Below are positions 32,793 to 42,161 of a stretch of 64,000 nucleotides of DNA, piece after piece. Location of the stretch: the NCBI RefSeq assembly GCF_017948405.1, contig NZ_CP072844.1, forward strand, positions 2,852,001 to 2,916,000. The letters are read 5' to 3'. The position numbers and the translations under genes were made by a program. Below the pieces are notes generated by a model that searched no databases, was not told the origin of the DNA, and saw only the letters and a program-made list of their open reading frames with translations. Every line of letters begins with the position of its first letter. Positions within the stretch are counted from its first letter, which is position 1. The DNA is from Psychrosphaera aestuarii. GTDB taxonomy: Bacteria > Pseudomonadota > Gammaproteobacteria > Enterobacterales > Alteromonadaceae.

Positions 32793-33662
32793 TTACAGTA
32801 ACTTATTATCTACCACAGCTTTAAACATAGAGCTTACAGCCACGTAAAACTCACGACGCTGACTAGTTTTTCGCCACACTAAGCTGAGGTTTCTAGCTGC
32901 ATTTTCATATCGTAAAGGCTCTGAAACTAACTCAGAGTGATTCAATACGCCTGAGTTTATGGCAAGTTTTGGTAGGTACGTTTCTCCTTTATGTCCCTCA
33001 ACCATAGCTAAAAGAGAATTTAGGCTACTTGCTTGAAATGGATGTATATGAGAGTTGTCAGTCAAATGACAGCCTGAAATTGCGTGATCAGATAAGCAAT
33101 GCTCACTCTCCAATAAGTATATTTGTCCATTCGTGTTATCGGGATGTGAAACCTTAAAAAATGGGTCTCTAGCTAAGGTAAGCTCAACAAATTCCGTAGT
33201 GTCGTATGGTGTTGCTAACAGCACCATATCTAGTTGCCCACTGCGAAGCAGCGCTAAACTGTTCTCAGATGTGTCTTCGCGCAAAAAGAGCTTTAAGTTA
33301 GGGTAAGTTTTACTACTGTGACGGATTAGCTCAGATAACACAAACGGGGCAATTGTTGGGATAATACCAACGTGTAACTCACCTACAAACTCATCGCCAT
33401 TGGAGGTAGACGTTGCAACAAGGTCTGAACTTAATTCAATTATTTTTCGCGCTTTGAGAACAACATCTTGACCTAACGCAGTGAAAACAAATGTTTTATG
33501 ATCTCGCTCAACCAGTTGTGAGTCTAACTGCTCTTCCAACGCCTGAATTGCACTTGATAATGTAGATTGAGAAACAAAACACTTCTTAGCAGCCTGACCA
33601 AAATGACCAGTATCATGCAGTGCAACTAAATATTTTAGTTGTTGTAGTTTAGGCAATTTCAT
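32793..33662 (-). CDS. oxyR: LysR-type regulator OxyR
   Basis: Peroxide sensor and transcription regulator. The 289-aa protein has an N-terminal LysR helix-turn-helix (GHFGQAAKKCFVSQSTLSSAI, about 19-40) and an effector domain with the redox cysteines Cys189 and Cys198, eight residues apart as in E. coli OxyR (Cys199/Cys208), in the context ESEHCLSDHAISGC. No katG, ahpC or dps gene is adjacent. An inverted repeat in the upstream divergent region may be an operator. Confidence 0.9.
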   Translation of the reverse strand: MKLPKLQQLKYLVALHDTGHFGQAAKKCFVSQSTLSSAIQALEEQLDSQLVERDHKTFVFTALGQDVVLKARKIIELSSDLVATSTSNGDEFVGELHVGIIPTIAPFVLSELIRHSSKTYPNLKLFLREDTSENSLALLRSGQLDMVLLATPYDTTEFVELTLARDPFFKVSHPDNTNGQIYLLESEHCLSDHAISGCHLTDNSHIHPFQASSLNSLLAMVEGHKGETYLPKLAINSGVLNHSELVSEPLRYENAARNLSLVWRKTSQRREFYVAVSSMFKAVVDNKLL

Positions 33663-33703
33663 ATGTTTACAAATCCCGTAAAATTATCTGTGCATAATAA
33701 CAC

Positions 33704-33729
33704 ATATGAAAAATTAACTTTTTTCATAT
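33704..33729. promoter_or_regulatory. 10-bp inverted repeat upstream of oxyR
   Basis: ATATGAAAAA (33704-33713) and its exact complement (33720-33729) flank a 6-bp centre. It lies 42 bp before the oxyR start and 95 bp before the divergent small secreted gene. It does not match the spaced ATAG half-sites of the OxyR consensus well. It could be an operator for another regulator or only A/T-rich symmetry. Confidence 0.35.
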
Positions 33730-33824
33730 TTACCTCAAAAAGTTGGTGATTTATCGCACTAGTCATGTAAAGTAGCAAATTAACATTATGCTTATTACTC
33801 AAACTTGTTTAGGGAGGCAGTCAA

Positions 33825-34097
33825 ATGATTAAACCCTTAAAATTTGTTGCCGCTTCGCTGTTTTTCGTCGGAATAGGATTATCAGTCAATGCTGACGGTA
33901 TTTCGTGCCTGACTGAAAAAGAAGAAGTAACTGAGTGCTCACCTGTAGTTGTAAAAAAACCAACATGGTGGGGCTGGATTACTGACATCAATACAACACA
34001 GTTTCATTTTTTTGATTTAATAGAATTGATGTATGGTGAAGAGACCAACAAATACCCTGAGTTCTCTGACAACACCCCGAGTAAAAGCATAAGGTAA
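33825..34097 (+). CDS. small secreted protein of unknown function
   Basis: A 90-aa protein with a clear signal peptide (MIKPLKF then a hydrophobic run to about residue 23, NADG). The mature part is about 67 residues with two cysteines (positions 28 and 38), a Trp-rich turn (TWWGW) and the hydrophobic FHFFDLIELMYG segment. A strong GGGAGG ribosome site is correctly spaced. I do not recognise the family. It is seven bases upstream of the DUF2970 gene, probably in one transcript. Confidence 0.7.
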   Translation: MIKPLKFVAASLFFVGIGLSVNADGISCLTEKEEVTECSPVVVKKPTWWGWITDINTTQFHFFDLIELMYGEETNKYPEFSDNTPSKSIR

Positions 34098-34103
34098 TTC
34101 AAT

Positions 34104-34283
34104 TTGAATTTAATTCAGGCGTTTAAAAGCGTAGCAGCGGCTTTCTTTGGCGTGCAAAAATCTGAGACACATAAAAAAGACTTTGCCACCGACACTCCTT
34201 TTCCTTTTATATTAGCCGGCGTTATATTAGCCGTGGGGCTGGTTTTATTACTCATCACTATCGTAAATCTGGTGCTATCTTGA
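34104..34283 (+). CDS. DUF2970 small membrane protein
   Basis: A 59-aa reading frame starting at TTG 34104, with AAGGT about eight bases upstream. The N-terminal half contains AFKSVAAAFFGVQKSE, characteristic of DUF2970 proteins, followed by one transmembrane helix (about residues 35-58). Function is unknown for the family. The gene is short and uses a TTG start, so it is easily missed. It ends 26 bp before the convergent dam stop. Confidence 0.75.
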   Translation: MNLIQAFKSVAAAFFGVQKSETHKKDFATDTPFPFILAGVILAVGLVLLLITIVNLVLS

Positions 34284-34290
34284 TCTGTTA

Positions 34291-34305
34291 AAACGCATGG
34301 CGTTT
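34291..34305. terminator. weak hairpin between DUF2970 gene and dam
   Basis: A 6-bp stem (34291-34296 with 34300-34305) with a 3-nt loop lies between two convergent genes. The following T-runs are short (TTT or TTTT), so it is at best a weak bidirectional terminator. Confidence 0.35.
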
Positions 34306-34309
34306 AAAA

Positions 34310-35137
34310 TCAATCTGATTTAGCCGCGTAAAACGCAAAAATCTCACTGACTTTTTGTCTTCCCGCTCCATTTTGACTTATGCTTCTTGCTACCTTTACA
34401 AAACTTTGATCGCCTTGATCATATAACTTTCTCGTCAACTCAGTATCATGGTTACTTATTAAAACTGGTATATTTCTTTTAAATGCCGCTCTTTCCGCAA
34501 CCTGAGCTAACTTAGCTTGTTCGTTGGCATCAAATCCACCAGTTGCGTAACTAGTGAAGTTGGCTGTGGAAGACAGAGGTGCATATGGAGGATCACAATA
34601 GATTACTGAGCCCTTACGTGCTCTAGAGAACGTCTTTTTGTAGTCTTCACAAACAAATTTTGCTTTTTTAGCCTTTTCGGAAAAAGCGAAAATTTCGTCT
34701 TCAGGAAAGTAGGGTTTGCCATAATCGCCAAATGGGACGTTAAAACCACCTTTTAAATTATAACGACACAAACCATTAAAGCCGTGGCGATTTAAATACA
34801 GGAACAACAAAGATCTTAGATAAGGATCGTTTGTTTCATTAAACTCTTTTCTAAGTCCGTAATACGCGACTTTATCGTTATTTTTAGGAACGAATAGCTT
34901 TTTTGCGTCTTTAACAAATGTAACAGGTCTAGCTTTTACATACTTATACAAAGTGATTAAATCTGGATTTACGTCGTTTAATAAGTAGTTGTCATAATCT
35001 GAGTTTAAAAATACTGAACCGGCGCCAACAAACGGCTCAATCAACTTTTTACCTTCCGGCAAACGGCTGTTTATTTGTTCTACCAAGCTATATTTTCCAC
35101 CGGCCCACTTTAAAAAGGCTCTCGTTTTCTTTTTCAT
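34310..35137 (-). CDS. dam: DNA adenine methylase Dam
   Basis: Methylates adenine in GATC, used for mismatch-repair strand choice and replication control. The 275-aa protein has the alpha-class order: FLKWAGGKYSL at the N-terminus, SAM motif EPFVGAGSVF (34-43), and catalytic DPPY (182-185). It lies eight bases after damX in the aroK-aroB-damX-dam cluster, as in E. coli. mutS in the same window suggests methyl-directed repair. Confidence 0.97.
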   Translation of the reverse strand: MKKKTRAFLKWAGGKYSLVEQINSRLPEGKKLIEPFVGAGSVFLNSDYDNYLLNDVNPDLITLYKYVKARPVTFVKDAKKLFVPKNNDKVAYYGLRKEFNETNDPYLRSLLFLYLNRHGFNGLCRYNLKGGFNVPFGDYGKPYFPEDEIFAFSEKAKKAKFVCEDYKKTFSRARKGSVIYCDPPYAPLSSTANFTSYATGGFDANEQAKLAQVAERAAFKRNIPVLISNHDTELTRKLYDQGDQSFVKVARSISQNGAGRQKVSEIFAFYAAKSD

Positions 35138-35145
35138 CTATAACT

Positions 35146-36633
35146 CTATTGGCTTATGGATTCATTAAATGACTTTATTTGTTGCTGTATGGCATCAACT
35201 GACTTTGCCCAAGCATTATTATCTATCTTCTTTGCTGTTTCCCTTGCTGAAGATATGGTATCAAAAACACCATAAGTCACGACTAACCAATCTGAATTAT
35301 TTCTACTAATTTTATATATTCGAGTCTGAGTTGAATCTAAATTTCGGGCTTTTAAATAACTTTCTAACGTTGACTCTTGACTCACTGCAGTTAACTGCAA
35401 CACGTATTTTGATGACGGTAAGCTCATCATTTGACTATTATTAATTTCATAACCTGCAACTTTTAATACTTCAATCGGAGGCAATACATCTGACGATTGT
35501 TTAGGTCCATTTTCGGGTTCGATAGTTTTGTTTTCTGTACTATCAATCGCAGCTTCAGAGACTTGAGTAAGGATTTGTGAGCCTTCATTTACCGGATTAT
35601 TTTCACGATTTAGATGCTCTATACTATCAGGTGTATCTTCGGCAAAACTTGTATCAATAGGCGCAATAACCGCCTCTTTAACTGGCGTCTCTGGCTGCAT
35701 CGACACTTGCAAGGCCGACACTATATCTTGCCGAGTTGCTTTATCAACGATGCCATCTTTTAGTTTAGCTTGATTTACTTGTTTCTTAACCTTAGCGCTG
35801 GACCAGTCTGAAACTATGGGCTCTGGAATAGATTTAACCGTGCTTTCTGATAACGGCTTAGGTAGCGTTTGCGAAGATGTTAAATATTGACGATAAACAT
35901 ATACACCAATTGCAAGAAGCAAGCTAACAAGCACTAAGCTAGACACCCAAAGCTTTAAGTTCATCTGTAAAGGGCTAACTACTTTAAAGCTGTCTGATGT
36001 ATCAAAACCAAGTAGTTGAATAGGATTACCTTGAGAATTCTCAATCCATCGCTTTACTTTTGTACTATCTGCAGAGGGTAAATTTTCAAAGGACTGTTTT
36101 AATAAGGTATAGCTTTCTTTTTCATTGAAGCGTGGAATAGCCAATACACTTATCATAGCCGAAGTAATGCTAGCTAGCGTTTTTGATATTTGTTTGTCAA
36201 ATGCGATTAGTACCGAAATGTTTAGACCACGCTTTTTAAACTCCGCGACAACTTGTAACAGCTCACCGACTAGCTGACCCGATAAAAAATGACCATTATC
36301 AATGGCAAGTAGTATCTGACTGTCACCAGAAAATTCTAGAAAGGCGTTTAACAATGGTTTTTCAGGATCAAATAAAACGTTTCCAAACAGCTGCTCGATA
36401 ATGCGACTTCTTACTTGAATATCATTTAATGAGTTAGTAGCTGTTAAATAACATTTATTCGCGTTAGGAAGTGCTGACGTCAGTAACTCTTCAAGCAAGG
36501 TGGTTTTACCTATGCCCACAGCACCTTCCATCGCCACAATTCCCGTCTGAGCTAATAGCTCTTGAACAGTTTCCAAAAATTGAAGACGTGAAGGAGGAAT
36601 ATAAAAGCCGTTTGCTAATGTATTATTCGTCAT
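35146..36633 (-). CDS. damX: DamX-like cell division protein (AAA ATPase + SPOR)
   Basis: A 495-aa protein with an N-terminal AAA/ExeA-type ATPase (Walker A GAVGIGKTT near residue 38; LLAIDNGHFL as Walker B-like), one transmembrane helix at about 228-247 (LWVSSLVLVSLLLAIGVYVY), a Ser/Pro/Glu-rich periplasmic linker, and a C-terminal SPOR domain (about 405-480; YVLQLTAVSQESTLESYL). SPOR binds denuded glycan strands at the septum. Its start overlaps the aroB stop by 4 bp. Confidence 0.92.
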   Translation of the reverse strand: MTNNTLANGFYIPPSRLQFLETVQELLAQTGIVAMEGAVGIGKTTLLEELLTSALPNANKCYLTATNSLNDIQVRSRIIEQLFGNVLFDPEKPLLNAFLEFSGDSQILLAIDNGHFLSGQLVGELLQVVAEFKKRGLNISVLIAFDKQISKTLASITSAMISVLAIPRFNEKESYTLLKQSFENLPSADSTKVKRWIENSQGNPIQLLGFDTSDSFKVVSPLQMNLKLWVSSLVLVSLLLAIGVYVYRQYLTSSQTLPKPLSESTVKSIPEPIVSDWSSAKVKKQVNQAKLKDGIVDKATRQDIVSALQVSMQPETPVKEAVIAPIDTSFAEDTPDSIEHLNRENNPVNEGSQILTQVSEAAIDSTENKTIEPENGPKQSSDVLPPIEVLKVAGYEINNSQMMSLPSSKYVLQLTAVSQESTLESYLKARNLDSTQTRIYKISRNNSDWLVVTYGVFDTISSARETAKKIDNNAWAKSVDAIQQQIKSFNESISQ

Positions 36634-37697
36634 TCCAGTATTTTTTGTAGTTCTTTTTCGCTGACATCTGAAACCAGTATCGCTTGACCAAGTGATTTGG
36701 GCAATATAAATCTGATCGTTTGAGATAGTACCTTTTTGTCTTTTTTCATATGCTTAAGATACGAGGCAAGGTTCATGTTGGCTGGACCTTCAACTGGTAA
36801 ATTAAACAACTTTAACAAGTTAACGACTCTAGTGACGTCATCCTGAGATAACCAGCCTCGAGCTTTCGCAAGCGTTGCCGCTTGGACCATTCCTACAGCA
36901 ACAGCCTCACCATGAAGCCAGTTGCCATACCCTTGCTCAGCCTCGATAGCGTGACCAAATGTATGGCCTAAATTTAATAGAGCTCTTACACCCTGCTCTT
37001 TTTCGTCTTGACTAACAATATCAGCTTTCAGTTGACAGCATTTTGCAATGACATATGACAGCACACCCTTATCTAATGACATTATGTGAGCTGCATTTGC
37101 TTCTAAATACTCAAAGAAGTCTCTATCACCTAATATGCCGTATTTTACTACTTCAGCTAACCCTGCTGATAATTCTCTTGCGGGCAAAGTTGATAGCGAC
37201 TCGACATCTATAATCACCGCTTTAGGCTGATAAAAGGCCCCTATCATATTTTTACCAAGTGAGTGATTTACTGCAGTTTTGCCGCCAACAGATGAATCAA
37301 CTTGGGACAATAAAGTCGTTGGTATTTGTATAAAATCGACGCCACGCATGAAGGTAGCAGCTACAAAACCGGTAATATCGCCAACAACACCACCACCTAG
37401 CGCAATTAAAGTCACATCTCGGCTAACCTGTTGCTCTAGCAAAAACGACATTATGCGCTCGTAGGTATCCAAGGTTTTATACTGTTCGCCATCTTCCATT
37501 TGAAAATAACGGACGTCATAGTTTTCGAGGGATAACGCGATAGAAGTCTTAAAAATCGGCAATACGGTTTCATTAGAAACGACGACGACTTGACGAGACT
37601 TGATATGAGGGGTGAGCAAGCTATTTAAATTATCAATACCTTGCTCAATATAAATTGGGTAGCTGTGTTCCGCCAGATTTACTGTAAGGCTTTTCAT
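36630..37697 (-). CDS. aroB: 3-dehydroquinate synthase
   Basis: Second step of the shikimate pathway, converting DAHP to 3-dehydroquinate with NAD and a divalent metal. The 355-aa protein has the cofactor segment MEDGEQYKT, the glycine-rich ALGGGVVGDITGFVAATFMRG, and the metal-binding His residues in LNLGHTFGHAIE and LHGEAVAVGM. It lies between aroK and damX. Confidence 0.98.
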   Translation of the reverse strand: MKSLTVNLAEHSYPIYIEQGIDNLNSLLTPHIKSRQVVVVSNETVLPIFKTSIALSLENYDVRYFQMEDGEQYKTLDTYERIMSFLLEQQVSRDVTLIALGGGVVGDITGFVAATFMRGVDFIQIPTTLLSQVDSSVGGKTAVNHSLGKNMIGAFYQPKAVIIDVESLSTLPARELSAGLAEVVKYGILGDRDFFEYLEANAAHIMSLDKGVLSYVIAKCCQLKADIVSQDEKEQGVRALLNLGHTFGHAIEAEQGYGNWLHGEAVAVGMVQAATLAKARGWLSQDDVTRVVNLLKLFNLPVEGPANMNLASYLKHMKKDKKVLSQTIRFILPKSLGQAILVSDVSEKELQKILE

Positions 37698-37717
37698 TCA
37701 CAGCTCCCTAACAACGC

Positions 37718-38236
37718 TTAGAAATCTAATTTACTAATAATCTCGTTCGCTACCACACGAGCACTTTGCTCATCAGTTTTAACGACAATATCAGCGATTT
37801 CTTCGTAAAGCGGGTTACGCTCTTCCGCTAAACGGATTAATACGTCTCTTGCTGGCTCTTCAGTTTGAAGAAGAGGGCGACGCTTGTCTCGTTGCGTACG
37901 AGCCACTTGTTTTTCGATAGGTGTTTCTAAATACACTACTATCCCACGTGCCGATAACCTATTGCGGATTTCTTTGCTAACAACTGATCCACCGCCAGTC
38001 GCTAACACGATTCCCTGTTTTTCTGTAAGGTCGGTGATAACAGTTTCTTCACGTTGACGAAACCCTTCTTCACCTTCAATATCAAAAACCCAGGCGATAT
38101 CTGCACCGGTACGACGTTCAATTTCCTGATCAGAGTCGACAAATTGTAAATGTAGTTGGTCTGCTAAGTGCCTACCAATAGTACTTTTACCTGCGCCCAT
38201 AGGACCTACTAAGAAGATGTTACGTTTTTCAGCCAT
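37718..38236 (-). CDS. aroK: shikimate kinase I
   Basis: Phosphorylates shikimate in aromatic amino-acid synthesis. The 172-aa protein has the P-loop GPMGAGKST (11-19), the shikimate-binding [11 protein letters not shown], the GGGSV segment and the lid region [10 protein letters not shown]. It follows pilQ across a terminator-like hairpin and leads aroB-damX-dam, the standard gammaproteobacterial order. Confidence 0.98.
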   Translation of the reverse strand: MAEKRNIFLVGPMGAGKSTIGRHLADQLHLQFVDSDQEIERRTGADIAWVFDIEGEEGFRQREETVITDLTEKQGIVLATGGGSVVSKEIRNRLSARGIVVYLETPIEKQVARTQRDKRRPLLQTEEPARDVLIRLAEERNPLYEEIADIVVKTDEQSARVVANEIISKLDF

Positions 38237-38287
38237 ATTACCTAATTCAAATACATTTTTAGTGTGTTAACAAACAAGCCCAGACAC

Positions 38288-38317
38288 AAAAAGTCGCGCC
38301 CCAAAAATAAGGCGCGA
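38288..38317 (-). terminator. terminator between pilQ and aroK
   Basis: A 7-bp G/C-rich stem (38294-38300 with 38311-38317) followed on the minus strand by CTTTTTG. It would end most pilMNOPQ transcripts before aroK. Confidence 0.7.
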
Positions 38318-38371
38318 ATTATCGCAAAAAAAGTAGCTAAAATGCAAGAAAGAGTTGGTGATTGGATGTTT

Positions 38372-40444
38372 TTATAACGCATCCGTCACAATTTTAGGTG
38401 TTACGAAAATTAGTAACTCTCTCTTTTCGTTGAAGGATGTGTCCGTCCTAAATACTCTTCCAATGAATGGTATATCACCTAATAATGGCACTTTACTAAC
38501 ACTATTAATTACTTGTTGTTGATAAATGCCACCTAATACGATGGTTTCACCATTTCGAGCTGTAACCTGAGTTTGTAGTTGTTGAGTGTCAATTGCTACC
38601 GCAGGACCAGTTGGTGTAGATACTGTATCACCACGAGCATTTTGAGTTATGTTTAAATCTAAAATAACGCTGTTATCTGGCGTAATTTGAGGTGTCACTT
38701 CTAAACTTAGCACAGCTTTTTTAAATGACACGGAAGTTGCACCACTTGATGCAGCTTGAACATAAGGGATCTCTGTACCCTGTTCAATTCGAGACATACG
38801 CTGATTTGATGCTGTAATTCTTGGTGTCGCAACGATTTCGCCTTTATTCTCACGTTCTAATGCTGACAATTCTAAATCAAGCAGAGTGCCATCAGCTAAG
38901 CGAGCAATTTGAACGGCGATACTACCTGCAGGGCTTGCAACAGGCAAGTTAACATTAAGACGTGGACCTGCATCAGAGCCTATAGAACCAACTCTAGTTT
39001 GACGAGCCCCTTCTAACGAGCCTGACACACCGGTAGCGCCATTACCGTCAGAACTATTCCCTGAGATTCCCCAACGGATACCTAACTGCTCATCGATATT
39101 ATCACGAATTGTTACCATACGCGCTTCTATCAAAACCTGTTTGATAGGGATATCTAGTGTCTTAACCGCTTTTTTAACGGTCTCAATACCACTTGCTGTA
39201 TCTTTAACAAGCAATGTATTAGTGCGGGCATCAACTGAAACTTGACCTCTAGGTGTCAAAATCGAAGTACCTTCTGACTTTAATAACGAAGCTATTTCAG
39301 CTGCCTTTGCATAATTAATTTGGATAAATTCAGATACAAGAACTTCGAATTCTTCTACCTTTTTCTTAGCTTCTAATTCTCTAGCCTCGCGTGCTGCTAA
39401 CTCATCAGATGGCGCGACCATGAGAACATTACCTTCCATACGTTTATCTAAGCCTTTGGTGCGAAGCACGATATCAAGCGCTTGGTCCCAAGGTACACTA
39501 TTTAAACGAAGCGTTAACGTGCCAGAGACGGTATCTGATACCACTAAATTGAAACCATTAAAATCTGCAATAATTTGCAATACAGTTCTAATTGGTAAGT
39601 CTTGGAAGTTCAAGGACATAGGTTGGCCTTGATACTCAGAGCCGCCAGCAAGTGTGCCTTGTTGTTCTGGCGCTTTGTTTACTGTTAACGTAAAAATGTT
39701 ATCTAATTGTTGAAAATCGTATTCAAAATCACCTTCAACATCTATTACTAGCTGGCTATTATTGCCATTTTGGAATGTTTCCAAACCTGTAACAATAGTT
39801 CCAAAGTCAACTACATCCATTTTATATAAAAGATCTGTCAGGATGTCGGTGTTGTGAAATTGGATAAATATTTGTTGTTCTTTTGACGTAACGTCAACTG
39901 CAGCCATATTGTCTCTTAGGAAGACTAATACTCTACCTTCTGTAGCTGAATTAACTTCTGCGCCTCGTCTAAAGTCAAGGGCTTGAATTCGGTTAATTAG
40001 CTCTATGTTTGTGTCGTTATTAGACTGAGCTTCTGTAGTCGCGTTGTCAGATACTCGAATAAAAAACTTGTTTCCTTCGACCCTAGACTTATACAACTTT
40101 AGGTAGTCTAAAAGAATACTAACCAGTACGCCGTTATCTTGACGTTGTGTTTCAATATTGATAACACCTTCTTTTTGAATAAGAATATTTACTAAGCTTT
40201 CATCAAAATCCGTTTCTTCAAAAAATAGTTCTATTCGCGCAGGCTCATTAAATACCTGAATACTTGGGTCTGAATATAGATTTTCATCAAAAACAAACTC
40301 CAACTCGGTTTCGCCTTTTACGATAGGTGAGTATCTAATATCGTACAAAAGCGGCACTGACGCAGCGGTAAAAGTCAAAAATAGCGCAAAAAATGCCGTC
40401 AATACTTTATAAAACTTAACGTTACTTTTCATTGTATTTAGCAA
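38372..40444 (-). CDS. pilQ: type IV pilus secretin PilQ
   Basis: Forms the outer-membrane channel for the type IV pilus and, in competent bacteria, for DNA. The 690-aa protein has a signal-like N-terminus, two AMIN domains (about 30-230), a secretin/TonB short N-terminal domain (about 280-340; MSLNFQDLPIRTVLQIIADF), N1 domain, and the C-terminal secretin core (about 440-690) ending in VPLLGDIPFIGRVFRT and ELLIFVTPKIV. It closes the pilMNOPQ operon. Confidence 0.97.
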   Translation of the reverse strand: MLNTMKSNVKFYKVLTAFFALFLTFTAASVPLLYDIRYSPIVKGETELEFVFDENLYSDPSIQVFNEPARIELFFEETDFDESLVNILIQKEGVINIETQRQDNGVLVSILLDYLKLYKSRVEGNKFFIRVSDNATTEAQSNNDTNIELINRIQALDFRRGAEVNSATEGRVLVFLRDNMAAVDVTSKEQQIFIQFHNTDILTDLLYKMDVVDFGTIVTGLETFQNGNNSQLVIDVEGDFEYDFQQLDNIFTLTVNKAPEQQGTLAGGSEYQGQPMSLNFQDLPIRTVLQIIADFNGFNLVVSDTVSGTLTLRLNSVPWDQALDIVLRTKGLDKRMEGNVLMVAPSDELAAREARELEAKKKVEEFEVLVSEFIQINYAKAAEIASLLKSEGTSILTPRGQVSVDARTNTLLVKDTASGIETVKKAVKTLDIPIKQVLIEARMVTIRDNIDEQLGIRWGISGNSSDGNGATGVSGSLEGARQTRVGSIGSDAGPRLNVNLPVASPAGSIAVQIARLADGTLLDLELSALERENKGEIVATPRITASNQRMSRIEQGTEIPYVQAASSGATSVSFKKAVLSLEVTPQITPDNSVILDLNITQNARGDTVSTPTGPAVAIDTQQLQTQVTARNGETIVLGGIYQQQVINSVSKVPLLGDIPFIGRVFRTDTSFNEKRELLIFVTPKIVTDAL

Positions 40445-40462
40445 TCCATATTCTTATTAGTT

Positions 40463-40990
40463 TTATTCATTTGCCGAACTATCGGCTAACTGTACACGAG
40501 CAGTACGTTCTTTCCAGCAACCAGCGCCGTCCGGAATCAACTCTACAAGTACAACTCGGTTATCATTTACCGACGTAATACGGCCATTAAAGAGGCCAAC
40601 AAAGTTCCCTTCTGTCACGCGGTGTAACGACCCATCTGAAGCTTGAATTAGTGCCCAAACTTCTTTATCTGTGCCTAGAGTACCCCTCATACTCAAATTG
40701 TCCAACGCAAATTTTTCTAGGGGCTGCTTGCGGCGGCGAGGATCTGGCGCCAAGCAGTTTTGTGCTGGTTCGTAGTTATCTTGAATTACTTCAGGTGATG
40801 GTAAATCAAATGGACTACGTGAGGACGTCATTGAGTATTCAATATGCTGAAATTCATTAACAGCGGGAATCGGTTCAATTTTTACCGGTGTTCCACTCTT
40901 AATTTTATTCATATATTGCTGAATATCTGAAACATCATCGTAACAACCGACTAACGTAAGAGAAAGAAGAATAACGACTAAACGGATCAT
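40463..40990 (-). CDS. pilP: type IV pilus assembly lipoprotein PilP
   Basis: Inner-membrane lipoprotein that joins the PilMNO complex to PilQ. The 175-aa protein has a lipobox with Cys16 (LTLVGC), an unstructured proline-rich linker, and the C-terminal beta domain (about 85-170; LDNLSMRGTLGTDKEVWALIQ). Overlaps pilO by 4 bp. Confidence 0.95.
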   Translation of the reverse strand: MIRLVVILLSLTLVGCYDDVSDIQQYMNKIKSGTPVKIEPIPAVNEFQHIEYSMTSSRSPFDLPSPEVIQDNYEPAQNCLAPDPRRRKQPLEKFALDNLSMRGTLGTDKEVWALIQASDGSLHRVTEGNFVGLFNGRITSVNDNRVVLVELIPDGAGCWKERTARVQLADSSANE

Positions 40991-41595
40991 TTTTCTGCCT
41001 CCTTGTAACGGTATGTTTTAGCAACAACATTTAAACGAAGTTTGTCATTATTAGCTTCGGTAATTGTAAAATCATGGAGGGTTACAATTCGCGGTAAAGC
41101 CGCTACCTGGCTAACAAACTGTCCAAATTCATGATAATCACCTAACACTTCAATTTGAATTGGAAGCTCAGTATAAAATTGTTTTTCAACTTCAGGTAAC
41201 CAGTTAATTTTAATAAAAGACAGGCCCGATGTTGTACCAACATAGGTAATATCATCTAATAAACCAGGTGTTTCATGTGACGTAGGAAGCCTTTTTAATA
41301 ATAATGAGAACTTGCCTTCCATGTCGACCATTTGTTTTTTATATGAGTCTAAATTAACAGCAGCACCATATTTAATACGGTAGTTGTTTTTTAATTGCAC
41401 TTCCTGCAATTTTGCGTTGTCTAGCGCATCGACCTTGCTACTGACTAGTAGCATGTAACTTGCGATAGCAACAGCAATAGCAACAAATGCGGCCATTGCT
41501 ATCTTGGCAGGCTTAGGCCATGACCCCATATTTTCGAAATCGATATCATTGATATCAAAGTCAGAGAAGTCAAAATTGAATTTATCTAGATTCAT
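40987..41595 (-). CDS. pilO: type IV pilus assembly protein PilO
   Basis: Bitopic inner-membrane alignment-subcomplex protein. The 202-aa protein has an acidic cytoplasmic N-terminus, one transmembrane helix (about 32-52), a coiled coil and a periplasmic ferredoxin-like domain (LPIQIEVLGDYHEFGQFVSQVA). It overlaps pilN and pilP by 4 bp each. Confidence 0.95.
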   Translation of the reverse strand: MNLDKFNFDFSDFDINDIDFENMGSWPKPAKIAMAAFVAIAVAIASYMLLVSSKVDALDNAKLQEVQLKNNYRIKYGAAVNLDSYKKQMVDMEGKFSLLLKRLPTSHETPGLLDDITYVGTTSGLSFIKINWLPEVEKQFYTELPIQIEVLGDYHEFGQFVSQVAALPRIVTLHDFTITEANNDKLRLNVVAKTYRYKEAEK

Positions 41596-42161
41596 TTTTT
41601 CTTCTCCTCAGTTTCTGGCACATATTTCTTAACTGAAACAGTCATGGTGAAATCGCTAAGTAAGGCGGTGTCTTTTTCTCCGGCAATAATAGAATCAAGA
41701 TCCGCAGCTTCCAGTAATTCTGAACGCTCAATATTTCTCATCATGTTTGATAAGCGGTTATTTGATTCGCTTTTGCCATTAATTAAAAGTGATGGCCCTT
41801 TTTTCTCTATTTTTGTTAAATATATACCTGTCGGAACCATTCCTGCTACTTCATTAAATATTTCTGTACCTAGGTTTCGACTTTCTTGAAGCTGTTCTAT
41901 CAGCGCTATACGCTTGTTAAGATCACTCTTCTTATCATTCAAGTTTCGAATTTCATTAATACGTTGAGTGAGTATTGAAATTTCGCTTTGAAGATAATTA
42001 TTTCTATATTCCTGACCCTCTAGTCGCTGACCATAATATATAGATAATAAAAACAATAAAAAAATGACGACTGCGGATATCGCCCCTAATATCGCAAGAA
42101 ACTGTTGTTGCAGTTCTTTACGTGCGGTCTCTCGCCATGGCAATAAATTTATATATGGCAT
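41592..42161 (-). CDS. pilN: type IV pilus assembly protein PilN
   Basis: Partner of PilO and anchor for PilM. The 189-aa protein begins with the conserved PilM-binding motif INLLPWRE (residues 4-11), then one transmembrane helix (about 21-44), a coiled coil and a ferredoxin-like periplasmic domain. It overlaps pilM by 13 bp. Confidence 0.95.
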   Translation of the reverse strand: MPYINLLPWRETARKELQQQFLAILGAISAVVIFLLFLLSIYYGQRLEGQEYRNNYLQSEISILTQRINEIRNLNDKKSDLNKRIALIEQLQESRNLGTEIFNEVAGMVPTGIYLTKIEKKGPSLLINGKSESNNRLSNMMRNIERSELLEAADLDSIIAGEKDTALLSDFTMTVSVKKYVPETEEKKK

